Origin: an uncultured Clostridia bacterium
GTDB taxonomy: Bacteria; Bacillota; Clostridia; Christensenellales; Aristaeellaceae
NCBI GenBank assembly: GCA_945948915.1
Contig: CAMFCQ010000020.1
Coordinates: forward strand, 1 to 38,291
Length of the DNA: 38,291 bases
Direction: 5' to 3'
The notes beneath the pieces were generated by a model that was given only the letters and a program-made list of their open reading frames with translations, was not told the DNA's origin and searched no databases. Position numbers and translations under genes: made by a program. Shown one piece after another: positions 32,928-38,291 of this stretch (its first letter is position 1; every line of letters starts with the position of its first letter).

Positions 32928-32961
32928 GGAAGCCTTTTCGGTTGTATAGGCCGAGGCTTCC
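32928..32961 (-). ncRNA. Bulged hairpin of the second structured island
   Basis: Eight-bp stem GGAAGCCT/AGGCTTCC, a 3-nt one-sided bulge, then CGG/CCG. The same architecture and the same CCT..CGG/CCG..AGG core occur at 31136-31167, next to tRNA-Thr. It lies between the tRNA-like element and the RBS of the 76-aa gene. Confidence 0.6.
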
Positions 32962-33019
32962 CCCGTTGGCATGCAGAAACCAACCGGGCGCGCCGCACTT
33001 CGCGCTTTCCGAAAGGATG

Positions 33020-33037
33020 CCGGGGCGTCACCCCCGG
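33020..33037 (-). ncRNA. Hairpin at the 3' side of the tRNA-like element
   Basis: CCGGGG/CCCCGG stem with a 6-nt loop, directly after the CCA of the tRNA-like element on the minus strand. It may act as a processing or 3'-end signal. Between it and 32961 are further short stems (for example GCGCG/CGCGC near 32990). Confidence 0.5.
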
Positions 33038-33133
33038 TGGCGCGGCAGGCAGGATTCCAACCCGCATACACGGTTATCCCTCGTCGTCCAGGCGAGCTTG
33101 GATGTCCGTCGCTCTTTGTTGAGCTACCGCCGC
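33038..33133 (-). tRNA. Atypical tRNA-like element, Ser-like
   Basis: A 96-nt element with acceptor GCGGCGG/CTGCCGC (7 bp, one G-U), discriminator G, encoded CCA, and D-stem-like GCTC/GAGC. The T arm GCGGG-TTGGAAT-CCTGC is canonical except for C56 replaced by G. The D loop is short (AACAAA) and lacks the GG needed to pair with C56, so both partners of that contact are lost. A 14-nt insert precedes an imperfect anticodon arm (CTCGC-CTGGACG-ACGAG, anticodon GGA if used). Discriminator G and a GGATAACC variable arm, shared with attP, fit serine. It may be a tRNA pseudogene or a tRNA mimic. Confidence 0.5.
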
Positions 33134-33155
33134 ATATGCCTCCCGCAGGGGAGGC

Positions 33156-33311
33156 TTACTGCTTTACTTTCTTTTCCTGCTGTGCTTTCCAGGCTTCAAA
33201 GCGCCGCATGTTCTCCGGCTCTGCGTAGAACGCCCTCGCCGCCTCCAGCAGGATCGACGCCGCCGTGTCCTTCAGACCCTCCGGCAGCTTTTCCGCTCCG
33301 GCTTTGCCCAT
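33156..33311 (-). CDS. Small early protein (51 aa)
   Basis: 51 aa, helical, starting MGKAGAEKLPEGLKDTAAS, charged C-terminus. It lies next to another small gene in the early leftward operon, with GGGAGGGGG upstream of the ATG. No family is recognised. Confidence 0.55.
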   Translation of the reverse strand: MGKAGAEKLPEGLKDTAASILLEAARAFYAEPENMRRFEAWKAQQEKKVKQ

Positions 33312-33329
33312 GCTCCAGCGCCCCCTCCC

Positions 33330-33467
33330 TTAGTTGCTGTCCTTGCTGTCCTTCATCGCGGCCAGATACCCGGCCAGGAAGTCGTGTGCCCGTGCGCACT
33401 GCTCCGGCGTCAGCGATTCCAGCTCGTCCCGCAGTTCCTCCTGCCAGGTCTTGGTGGTGTTTGCCAT
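33330..33467 (-). CDS. Small early protein (45 aa)
   Basis: 45 aa, helical and acidic, with the core WQEELRDELESLTPEQ. It is the first gene after the leftward early promoter at 33546-33574. RBS GGAGGAATCACC. No family is recognised; a small regulator is possible. Confidence 0.55.
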   Translation of the reverse strand: MANTTKTWQEELRDELESLTPEQCARAHDFLAGYLAAMKDSKDSN

Positions 33468-33529
33468 GGTGATTCCTCCTTCTTCTGTTTCCGTGCTTCA
33501 TAGCTTCGGGTGTTTTTATTCGCCCTTTG

Positions 33530-33574
33530 TTATATCTGCAACTATATATTATCACCATTTATTATATCTGTCAA
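33530..33574 (-). promoter_or_regulatory. Leftward early promoter with duplicated operator
   Basis: On the minus strand TTGACA (33569-33574), 17-bp spacer, TAATAT (33546-33551). The 9-bp word TTATATCTG occurs at 33530-33538 and 33562-33570, 32 bp apart, covering the -35 and the start region, so the repressor at 33658 is the likely binder. Confidence 0.82.
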
Positions 33575-33608
33575 TATATTTTTCTTCAAAAAATTCAGAA
33601 AAATACTC

Positions 33609-33637
33609 TTGTGAATATATTCTTTTCGTGATATACT
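33609..33637 (+). promoter_or_regulatory. Repressor promoter
   Basis: TTGTGA (33609-33614), 17-bp spacer, TATACT (33632-33637), followed by GGAGGTGATTTC and the TTG start of the repressor. It lies back-to-back with the early promoter, giving a lambda-like switch. Confidence 0.78.
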
Positions 33638-33657
33638 ATAAGCGAGGAGGTGATTTC

Positions 33658-34008
33658 TTGAAAGATCGTATCAAGCAGATTCGGAAAGATGTTAAGCTGA
33701 ATCAGACTGAATTCGGTTCTGAGATCGGTTGCTCTCAGGCTGCAATTACCAGCTATGAAACTGGACGAGTCGTCCCCGACAAATCGATCCGTCTTCTGAT
33801 CTGCGAGAAATTCAACGTCAACGAGGCGTGGCTGGAAACGGGGGAGGGCATGCCGTACCGGGAAGGTCTGATTCCCGGCCTTGTGCACGCGCTGAGCATC
33901 ATGCCCGATGTCCGCGCCATGCTGGAGGAAAAGCTGCCCCACGTGTCGGACGAGAGCTGGCGGAAGATGAACGAAGCCTTCAAAGCGTTCCTGGATGACA
34001 TGAAGTAA
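33658..34008 (+). CDS. cI-like repressor, XRE HTH family
   Basis: 116 aa. Residues 5-55 form the HTH (LNQTEFGSEIGCSQAAITSYETGRVVPD), with a linker WLETGEGMPYRE and a short helical C-terminus. No LexA-like peptidase domain is present, so RecA-stimulated self-cleavage is unlikely and induction must use another route. The start codon is TTG, 5 nt after GGAGGTGAT. It probably represses the early promoter through the TTATATCTG repeats and lies opposite the early operon. Confidence 0.87.
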   Translation: MKDRIKQIRKDVKLNQTEFGSEIGCSQAAITSYETGRVVPDKSIRLLICEKFNVNEAWLETGEGMPYREGLIPGLVHALSIMPDVRAMLEEKLPHVSDESWRKMNEAFKAFLDDMK

Positions 34009-34035
34009 AAAAAGCTGCCTTTCGGCAGCTTTTTT
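34007..34035 (+). terminator. Rho-independent terminator after the repressor
   Basis: AAAAAA, AGCTGCC/GGCAGCT stem with a TTTC loop, TTTTT. Ends the repressor transcript and can act in both directions. Confidence 0.9.
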
Positions 34036-34149
34036 CATTTGTTCTCTTGTTTGTTCGCTTCTCATATGTGTATGATTAGTTGATGAAATGTTGATCTTAC
34101 CAATATATCCATTCTTTTATTTACGACAACTTTGTAGAGGATGATCATC

Positions 34150-34320
34150 ATGACAGATAATAACTTTCGAGATAGCGCTGAAGGTGTCATCATTTACATT
34201 GTCATTGGCTTGGTAATTGCTCTTATTTTCGAGCTTCTTCCAGAAGGTTCTTATCATTTTTTCTCATTAGTGTTTTGGCCTGTTCTTTTTCTATTGGCTA
34301 TATTCAAGAAAAACAAATAA
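34150..34320 (+). CDS. Small two-helix membrane protein (possible superinfection exclusion moron)
   Basis: 56 aa: a short polar start, hydrophobic segment IIYIVIGLVIALIFELL, short loop, hydrophobic segment FFSLVFWPVLFLLAIF, and a lysine-rich end. It has its own terminator upstream and another at 34353, and its AT-rich codons differ from its neighbours, marking a late acquisition. A position between repressor and integrase with independent transcription is typical for lysogenic conversion genes, including exclusion proteins. Start ATG at 34150, with GAGG about 8 nt upstream. Confidence 0.65.
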   Translation: MTDNNFRDSAEGVIIYIVIGLVIALIFELLPEGSYHFFSLVFWPVLFLLAIFKKNK

Positions 34321-34352
34321 TACGTCCAGCATCTGGCTGTTCTTGATAAAGC

Positions 34353-34382
34353 AAGAGCCGCCCATCTTCGGGCGGCTCTTTT
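34353..34382 (+). terminator. Rho-independent terminator
   Basis: AAGAGCCGCCC/GGGCGGCTCTT stem of 11 bp followed by TTTT. It ends the membrane-protein transcript and faces the convergent 53-aa gene. Confidence 0.88.
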
Positions 34383-34543
34383 CATGCCTTGCATTTCTGT
34401 TTTTCCCTGCATTTCTGATACTGTCTGTTGAGCTTTTTCGCCGCATACTCCTGAAGGATCCTTTTCACCTCTTCCAGATCCCGTTCCTCCACCAGCTCAG
34501 CATAACGGTGGATCATCTTTCGCTCCGCCTTCGTATACTTCAT
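34382..34543 (-). CDS. Small protein behind an SOS-box promoter
   Basis: 53 aa, basic helical, starting MKYTKAERKMIHRYAELVEE and ending with QYQKCREKQKCKA. AAGGAGG precedes the ATG by 8 nt, a strong RBS. A LexA-type box and a minus-strand promoter lie upstream, so it should be induced by DNA damage. Since the repressor lacks a cleavage domain, a small SOS-controlled protein here could act as an antirepressor. No family is recognised. Confidence 0.62.
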   Translation of the reverse strand: MKYTKAERKMIHRYAELVEERDLEEVKRILQEYAAKKLNRQYQKCREKQKCKA

Positions 34544-34565
34544 CACGTCAACCTCCTTCTATTGT

Positions 34566-34581
34566 GAGAACGTTCGTTCTC
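34566..34581 (-). promoter_or_regulatory. LexA/DinR-type SOS box
   Basis: Minus strand GAGAACGAACGTTCTC contains GAAC-N4-GTTC with the spacer fitting the Firmicutes consensus (RNRY = GAAC). It is a perfect 7-bp inverted repeat around 2 central bases and lies just downstream of the promoter below. Confidence 0.72.
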
Positions 34582-34594
34582 TTCTCTCGTATAT

Positions 34595-34623
34595 AAGATA
34601 ACACATTCTTCTCTTCTCGTCAA
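34595..34623 (-). promoter_or_regulatory. Promoter of the SOS-controlled small gene
   Basis: TTGACG (34618-34623), 17-bp spacer, TATCTT (34595-34600) on the minus strand. It is followed by the SOS box and the strong RBS of the 53-aa gene. Confidence 0.68.
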
Positions 34624-34750
34624 GTCTCTTTTATTTTTGTGTTTTCTTCTATGTGCTTCCATGCTCTTGTAAACTCTCGTATGTTGGTGTATACTCTTTT
34701 CATCGCAACACATTTCCCCATACGAATCGATTTGCTTGCAGGAGGCCCTC

Positions 34751-35974
34751 ATGAATTGCCGTAAATGCTCCCGCGCCATCCCTGATGATTCCGTTTTTTG
34801 TTGTTATTGCGGTTTGAAGCAGGAAATTACGCGCCGTTCACGCCGTCGTTCCAACGGCACCGGCACCGTTTTCCGCTACCGCAACGGATGGGCCATCGAA
34901 TACACCGACGGGTGGGCAGCATCCGGCGATACCATCCGCCGCGTCTATCGTCGGAAAAGCGGATTCAAATCCGCAAGAGAAGCGGAAGAAGCCCTGCTGA
35001 AGCTGCGCGACAATTCAGAAGATTCATCGACCACCAGCAGCCGCCACATCATCACCAAAACCGTCCGCGAACTGTGGGAAAGCTATTCATCATCTGAATT
35101 GCAAAAACGCGGCGCCTCCACCCGCCAGGCCTATGAAATCGCATGGCGGAAGCGCATCAACGGCACGATCGGCGACAAGCACATCGACGAAGTGACGCTT
35201 GATGACCTAAATGGCATCGTTGCCAGCTGCACCTACGATCCCGCAAAGGATGTGCGCGACTTGATGTCCATCCTGTTTCAGCGCGCGATCGTTGACCGGC
35301 AGACCACCGTAAACCCCACTAAGCTCATGACCATGCCAGACCAGGCACCCAAGGAAATCACACCCTGGCTCGGCAGCGAAATTACATCCTTGTGGACTGC
35401 ATGGGGAAGCGGAGAGCGCATCGCCGGTTACTGCCTGCTGATGATCTACTCCGGCATGATGACCGGCGAGCTTCTTCGCCTGAAGGAGGATATGATCAAT
35501 TGGGATGATCAGCAGATCATCGGATGTGGCCTGAAAACAAAGAAGCGCAAGGAAATGCCCATCATCTTCCCGGACATCATTGAGCCGATCCTGCGCGAGC
35601 TGTGCGCCACAAAGTCCGGCAAGCGCGGGTCTGAAGGTTATGTCATGGATGTGAGCGAACGGGTTTTTTACGACCGTTTTTCCAAAATGAAATCTTCCCT
35701 TGGCATCCGCCCTGAAGTTGTTCCATATTCGTCCCGGCATTCTACCGGCACCGAGCTTACCCTTATGGGTGTTGATCCCGCCATTATCATCGACATCATG
35801 CGCCACAAAAATTATACGACCACCCTGAAGCATTACACAAAGATACCATCCAGCGTCCTGCTTGATGCGCTAAACGCCATGGCGGATCATGATCGCCATA
35901 TGATGTCCGCCCATTCCAGCGATAGTAACGATGATAGTAGCGATGGTAGTAAAATGATAGTAGTAGACGCATAA
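34751..35974 (+). CDS. int: Tyrosine-type site-specific integrase with N-terminal zinc ribbon
   Basis: 407 aa. An N-terminal ribbon (CRKCSRAIPDDSVFCCYCG) is followed by an arm-binding region, a SAM-like core-binding domain (about 105-190) and the catalytic domain. Catalytic motifs read SGMMTGELLRLK where the first Arg is normally expected (Met here), a Lys in GLKTKKRKEMP, SSRHSTG where the usual His is Tyr or Ser, and the nucleophile region RHKNYTTTLKHYTKI with Tyr. It adjoins attP in a tRNA-Ser fragment. It is either a divergent, functional subfamily or partly inactive. The start at 34751 is chosen for GGAGG. Confidence 0.88.
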   Translation: MNCRKCSRAIPDDSVFCCYCGLKQEITRRSRRRSNGTGTVFRYRNGWAIEYTDGWAASGDTIRRVYRRKSGFKSAREAEEALLKLRDNSEDSSTTSSRHIITKTVRELWESYSSSELQKRGASTRQAYEIAWRKRINGTIGDKHIDEVTLDDLNGIVASCTYDPAKDVRDLMSILFQRAIVDRQTTVNPTKLMTMPDQAPKEITPWLGSEITSLWTAWGSGERIAGYCLLMIYSGMMTGELLRLKEDMINWDDQQIIGCGLKTKKRKEMPIIFPDIIEPILRELCATKSGKRGSEGYVMDVSERVFYDRFSKMKSSLGIRPEVVPYSSRHSTGTELTLMGVDPAIIIDIMRHKNYTTTLKHYTKIPSSVLLDALNAMADHDRHMMSAHSSDSNDDSSDGSKMIVVDA

Positions 35975-36050
35975 GTCTAAAAACGTGGTACAAAATCTTA
36001 CCACTTTTTGCACCCTCTCGAATACTACCGCACTGCCTTAAAAAGTATAC

Positions 36051-36088
36051 AAAAAGCCGCAAACCCTTGAAATCAGCGGGTTTGCGGC
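36051..36088. terminator. Terminator between integrase and attP
   Basis: GCCGCAAACCC/GGGTTTGCGGC, 11 bp, 11-nt loop. The minus-strand 3' side is TTTTTG, so it mainly stops leftward transcripts. Confidence 0.8.
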
Positions 36089-36092
36089 CATT

Positions 36093-36156
36093 TGGCGCAG
36101 ATGGAGAGATTCGAACTCTCGCACCGGTTATCCCAGTCTACTCCCTTAGCAGGGGA
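36093..36156 (-). other. attP: attP core: 3' part of a tRNA-Ser(GCU)
   Basis: On the minus strand about 64 bp match a tRNA-Ser(GCU) from the anticodon stem (TCCC-CTGCTAA-GGGA), through variable arm and T arm (GAGAG-TTCGAAT-CTCTC), to acceptor and CCA. The D half is absent, as expected for a phage attP that restores the host tRNA after integration. It lies 120 bp downstream of the integrase gene; the flanks (36157-36241 and 35975-36050) are AT-rich, as for arm sites, and hold no gene. Confidence 0.88.
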
Positions 36157-36241
36157 TTCTTTCATCAGTAAAATCAAGCCATTCAATTCTTTTGTCAGTC
36201 ATTTGATAGTCATAGCATCACAATTGTTGATTGATCCTTTC

Positions 36242-36273
36242 AAAAAATTGCGGCCAGCCCGAAGGCCAGCCGC
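36242..36273 (-). terminator. Terminator, first copy of an identical pair
   Basis: Minus strand GCGGCTGGCC-TTCG-GGCTGGCCGC hairpin (UUCG-type loop) followed by AATTTTTT, ending the leftward zinc-protein operon. The same 24-bp hairpin occurs at 37702-37725. Confidence 0.85.
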
Positions 36274-36276
36274 CAT

Positions 36277-37011
36277 TCAATCCATTACTTCTCCTCCCTT
36301 CTCCCGCTCCTTCCGTCTCCGGTAATTTTCCCTTGCCCTGGCGTTGATCTCATCCCGCTGCTCCCGCGTCATCCCTTCCGCCTTCTCCCGCACCCGTGCA
36401 GCCTTCTGCGCGGCGTGCGCCATCGAGTACTGATGCTGGTACTCCCTGTACGCCTCCTTGCGGCAAGCGTCACTGCAATAGTCCACCCGCGTCCTTGCTT
36501 CAAACAACTTTCCGCAGCGTTTGCACGTCCGCTTTTTCGTCACGATCCGCTTTGCCTGACGGATCTCCTCAGACTTTACAGGATCAGCTCGCTGCGCAGC
36601 GGCATATACCCGCTTGTGTTCCCGTATGCTGTCCCTTGTCGCCACAGCGGAGCAAGCCTTGCAGTATTTTTGCGTTCCGGCCTCGACCGTGTACTCCTTC
36701 CCGCACCGCTGGCATAGGTCGATGCTCCCCAGCTGGCGCCTCGGCCCGGTGGACTTGATCTCAGCATCCCTTCTGCGGTCGTATGCATCCTGGCAGTCCT
36801 TGCAGCGTACGCACTTGATCGGTCGGTAGATCTCCGCGCCGCAGCTTATGCAAGTTGTGTGCCACATCATCTGCTGATTTCCGCGCGGCTTTCCGGAGTT
36901 CACGCGCTTCCGTCCGGCCTTCGCTGCCCTGGCGCATGCGTCGCAGCAGTAGCGCGTCCTGCGCTGCGGGAGCTCACCGCCGCAATGCATGCAAGCGCGC
37001 TTGTCATCCAT
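36277..37011 (-). CDS. Protein with four zinc-finger modules
   Basis: 244 aa, with four Cys4 modules of similar plan: CMHCGGEL..YCCDAC, CISCGAEI..CKDC, CQRCGKEY..YCKAC, and CKRCGKLF..YCSDAC, then a basic Arg-rich C-terminus (REKAEGMTREQRDEINARARENYRRRKERE). The modules suggest nucleic-acid binding; no named family is recognised. The start at 37011 has AGGTGAT upstream; the gene overlaps the preceding HTH gene by 8 nt. Confidence 0.68.
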   Translation of the reverse strand: MDDKRACMHCGGELPQRRTRYCCDACARAAKAGRKRVNSGKPRGNQQMMWHTTCISCGAEIYRPIKCVRCKDCQDAYDRRRDAEIKSTGPRRQLGSIDLCQRCGKEYTVEAGTQKYCKACSAVATRDSIREHKRVYAAAQRADPVKSEEIRQAKRIVTKKRTCKRCGKLFEARTRVDYCSDACRKEAYREYQHQYSMAHAAQKAARVREKAEGMTREQRDEINARARENYRRRKEREKGGEVMD

Positions 37012-37345
37012 CCATATCACCTGCCATGTCCGCAATCACAGCGTACGCGATCAGCGGCATCTGCCATTCGGGCGGATTACGCACACCTGCCGACCATTGC
37101 TCCACCGTCCTGGCCGGAATGCCAAGCCTGATGCCGATCTGCCTGACGGAGATGCCGCATGCCGCTGCAATCTGCTTGATTGTCATGCCATCATGCGCCA
37201 TGTCCCAGATGGCTCCCAGCATCTTCACCGTCTCTTTTTCCCCGCCAATGCGCACGGATCCTGACTGCGCCCTGATATAGCTGTCCAGGTCGCTGCAGTC
37301 ATTAACAGCCGCGACCTGGCGCAGAAATTGGTTATATGTGATCAT
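37004..37345 (-). CDS. Helix-turn-helix protein
   Basis: 113 aa. The C-terminal half contains an HTH (MTIKQIAAACGISVRQIGIR, then a second LGIPARTVEQWSAG) of the phage early-regulator type. The N-terminal half is helical. It lies in the operon with the zinc protein. The start at 37345 gives an AAGGA spacing of 8; an earlier Met at 37354 abuts the Shine-Dalgarno. Confidence 0.62.
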   Translation of the reverse strand: MITYNQFLRQVAAVNDCSDLDSYIRAQSGSVRIGGEKETVKMLGAIWDMAHDGMTIKQIAAACGISVRQIGIRLGIPARTVEQWSAGVRNPPEWQMPLIAYAVIADMAGDMDG

Positions 37346-37395
37346 GTCATTCATCCTTATTCCGTGGCTATCCGCCCGGCCCGGCGTGTCGGTCA

Positions 37396-37587
37396 TCAGA
37401 AATCCCGAATCTCGTCGATGCAGTAGTCGTCTTCCGGGTCGATCACTGCGATGTAGGCCTCCTCATCGCCGGACTTGCGCATCTTGTTTGCCATCTCGAT
37501 GGCCTTCTCCAGGTCGCGGCTGCCGTAGCCGTGGTCGGTGTCCTCGTTATCCCTCATCACCGCGTACCATACCTTCTTGCTTTCCAT
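37396..37587 (-). CDS. Hypothetical protein
   Basis: 63 aa, starting MESKKVWYAVMRDNEDTDHG, with a helix ending KMRKSGDEEAYIAVIDPED. Small and acidic. No family is recognised. It is the first gene after the promoter at 37637-37665. Confidence 0.6.
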   Translation of the reverse strand: MESKKVWYAVMRDNEDTDHGYGSRDLEKAIEMANKMRKSGDEEAYIAVIDPEDDYCIDEIRDF

Positions 37588-37636
37588 GTTTCCTGCTTCC
37601 TTTCTTTCGGGCTTTCCTTGCCCTCTTTATACTGTT

Positions 37637-37665
37637 ATTATACCATTCAATGACTGGTATGTCAA
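37637..37665 (-). promoter_or_regulatory. Consensus promoter with an inverted repeat in the spacer
   Basis: Minus strand TTGACA (37660-37665), 17-bp spacer, TATAAT (37637-37642). The spacer holds an imperfect palindrome (CCATTCA-A-TGACTGG, one mismatch). It drives the leftward operon ending at 36277. Confidence 0.85.
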
Positions 37666-37689
37666 TCATTTTCAAACTTTTTTGTTTTT

Positions 37690-37725
37690 TGCAAAAAAAT
37701 AGCGGCCAGCCCGAAGGCCAGCCGC
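37690..37725 (-). terminator. Terminator, second copy of an identical pair
   Basis: The same 24-bp UUCG hairpin as at 36250-36273, followed on the minus strand by TATTTTTTT. It ends the late transcript after the holin. Confidence 0.9.
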
Positions 37726-37732
37726 CCGTGTA

Positions 37733-37939
37733 TCACTCCGTCTTGTCCAACTCCGGCAAACCCGCCACGCTGGTGAGCAGGGACAAAATCCCCGCCAACA
37801 GAGCGGAGCTGCCGACCATGAGCCAGTTGACCTCGCCCATGACAGCGGACGTGCCGATGGTCGCAATCGCCGCCTGGGCCACCGTCTTGATTGCGCGGAT
37901 GCCCGCCGCCTTGATCCAGTCTTTGACCTTGTACTGCAT
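37733..37939 (-). CDS. Holin, r1t-like
   Basis: 68 aa, with a hydrophobic pair of segments (AIKTVAQAAIATIGTSAVM and WLMVGSSALLAGILSLLTSV) and a short charged end. The KAAGIRAIKTVAQ segment resembles the r1t holin family. It opens the membrane for the endolysin. The start at 37939 has GGAGGGCAACAT upstream; the gene follows the DUF6275 gene. Confidence 0.85.
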   Translation of the reverse strand: MQYKVKDWIKAAGIRAIKTVAQAAIATIGTSAVMGEVNWLMVGSSALLAGILSLLTSVAGLPELDKTE

Positions 37940-37952
37940 ATGTTGCCCTCCT

Positions 37953-38204
37953 TTATTCATCCTTCACGCAGACGTTTTCCCACTTCTTGTATGCGTCCAC
38001 GTAGGTTTCGCGCTTGTCGCCGTTGTGGGTGACTTCGTAGTACATGCCATCGGCGACGGTCGTGGAGAGAAGCGCCTTCCAGTTCTGCAGGGTCTTGCAG
38101 AACCATACGACAAAAACATCATCAATGGTGATGCTCTTTCCGTCCGTAACGTCAGTGCGTGCGTTGTAGTAGTCAACCACAAGTTTCTTTGCCTGATCCA
38201 TCAT
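37953..38204 (-). CDS. DUF6275 family phage protein
   Basis: 83 aa, with the family pattern DVFVVWFCKTLQNWKALLST and MYYEVTHNGDKRETYVDAYKKWENVCVKD. It is common near phage lysis genes, function unassigned. It starts directly after the endolysin stop, in the same operon. Several start Met codons are possible; 38204 is chosen for a spacing of 8 nt from GGAGG. Confidence 0.75.
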   Translation of the reverse strand: MMDQAKKLVVDYYNARTDVTDGKSITIDDVFVVWFCKTLQNWKALLSTTVADGMYYEVTHNGDKRETYVDAYKKWENVCVKDE

Positions 38205-38217
38205 AATCATACCCTCC

Positions 38218-38291
38218 TTACTTGCTCAGCAGATGTGCCTGGATTTTTCGGCTCGCGTCCTCCATCTGCTGGCTGTTTCCGTTGTGCAGCT
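38218..38291 (-). CDS. Endolysin 3' end (continuation from base 1)
   Basis: Reading from base 38291, two bases complete the last codon begun at base 1, then 23 codons follow (LHNGNSQQMEDASRKIQAH...) and TAA at 38218. GGAGGG for the next gene stands just after the stop. Frame and sense are preserved across the edges, which supports circularity. Confidence 0.82.
   Translation of the reverse strand, partial: LHNGNSQQMEDASRKIQAHLLSK

Noticed and set aside
33658-34008. Self-cleaving (LexA-like) repressor
   Set aside because: The protein ends about 60 residues after the HTH with no Ala-Gly cleavage site or Ser-Lys dyad.
1-38291. CRISPR arrays, insertion sequences and retron-type reverse transcriptase
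   Set aside because: No regularly spaced direct repeats, no transposase and no RT motif (YxDD) in any likely gene.

Overview
The window reads as the complete genome of a temperate, short-tailed (podovirus-like) dsDNA phage of a Firmicutes host, probably a gut or rumen Clostridium relative. Supporting features are strong GGAGG ribosome-binding sites, a LexA/DinR-type SOS box, a Prp-type cysteine protease with L27-like cleavage motifs, an N4-gp56-family capsid and an r1t-type holin. The two window ends join in frame through one endolysin gene, so the 38,291-bp sequence is most simply a circular or circularly permuted genome cut inside that gene.

Layout (linear coordinates). 1-23406, minus strand, is the late operon, transcribed right to left: terminase small and large subunits, portal, Prp protease, scaffold, major capsid, a small capsid-adjacent protein, head-tail adaptor, tail hub/nozzle, a 56-aa protein, an internal-virion-like protein, a 3493-aa polyvalent protein (27% of the genome), two tail-fibre/baseplate proteins and the endolysin. 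No tape-measure or sheath gene is seen. The lysis cassette continues over the junction (endolysin end, DUF6275 protein, holin; 38291-37733) and ends at a terminator.

23625-25193, plus strand, is an isolated cassette inserted between the late and early leftward operons. It has a consensus sigma-70 promoter with a palindrome in its spacer, a short GNAT acetyltransferase, two unknown small proteins, an XRE-type DNA-binding protein and a terminator.

33467-25192, minus strand, is the early operon driven by a consensus promoter opposite the repressor. It holds small early proteins, an HTH protein, a DUF3846 protein, two structured non-coding islands with tRNA-Thr, tRNA-Gly and a tRNA-like element, an HUH-type replication initiator, a radical SAM enzyme, several small zinc proteins and a truncated cytosine-methyltransferase C-terminal lobe.

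33546-36273 is the lysogeny region: divergent promoters with repeated operators, a cI-like repressor (TTG start), an AT-rich two-helix membrane protein, a small gene behind an SOS box, a tyrosine integrase with an N-terminal zinc ribbon, and attP, which carries the 3' part of a tRNA-Ser(GCU). 36277-37665 is a short leftward operon with its own consensus promoter and encodes zinc and HTH proteins.

The observations I consider most worth following are the roughly 440-nt structured RNA between two tRNAs, the phage-encoded Prp protease placed beside two proteins carrying its expected cleavage motif, the giant polyvalent protein and the GNAT/XRE cassette.
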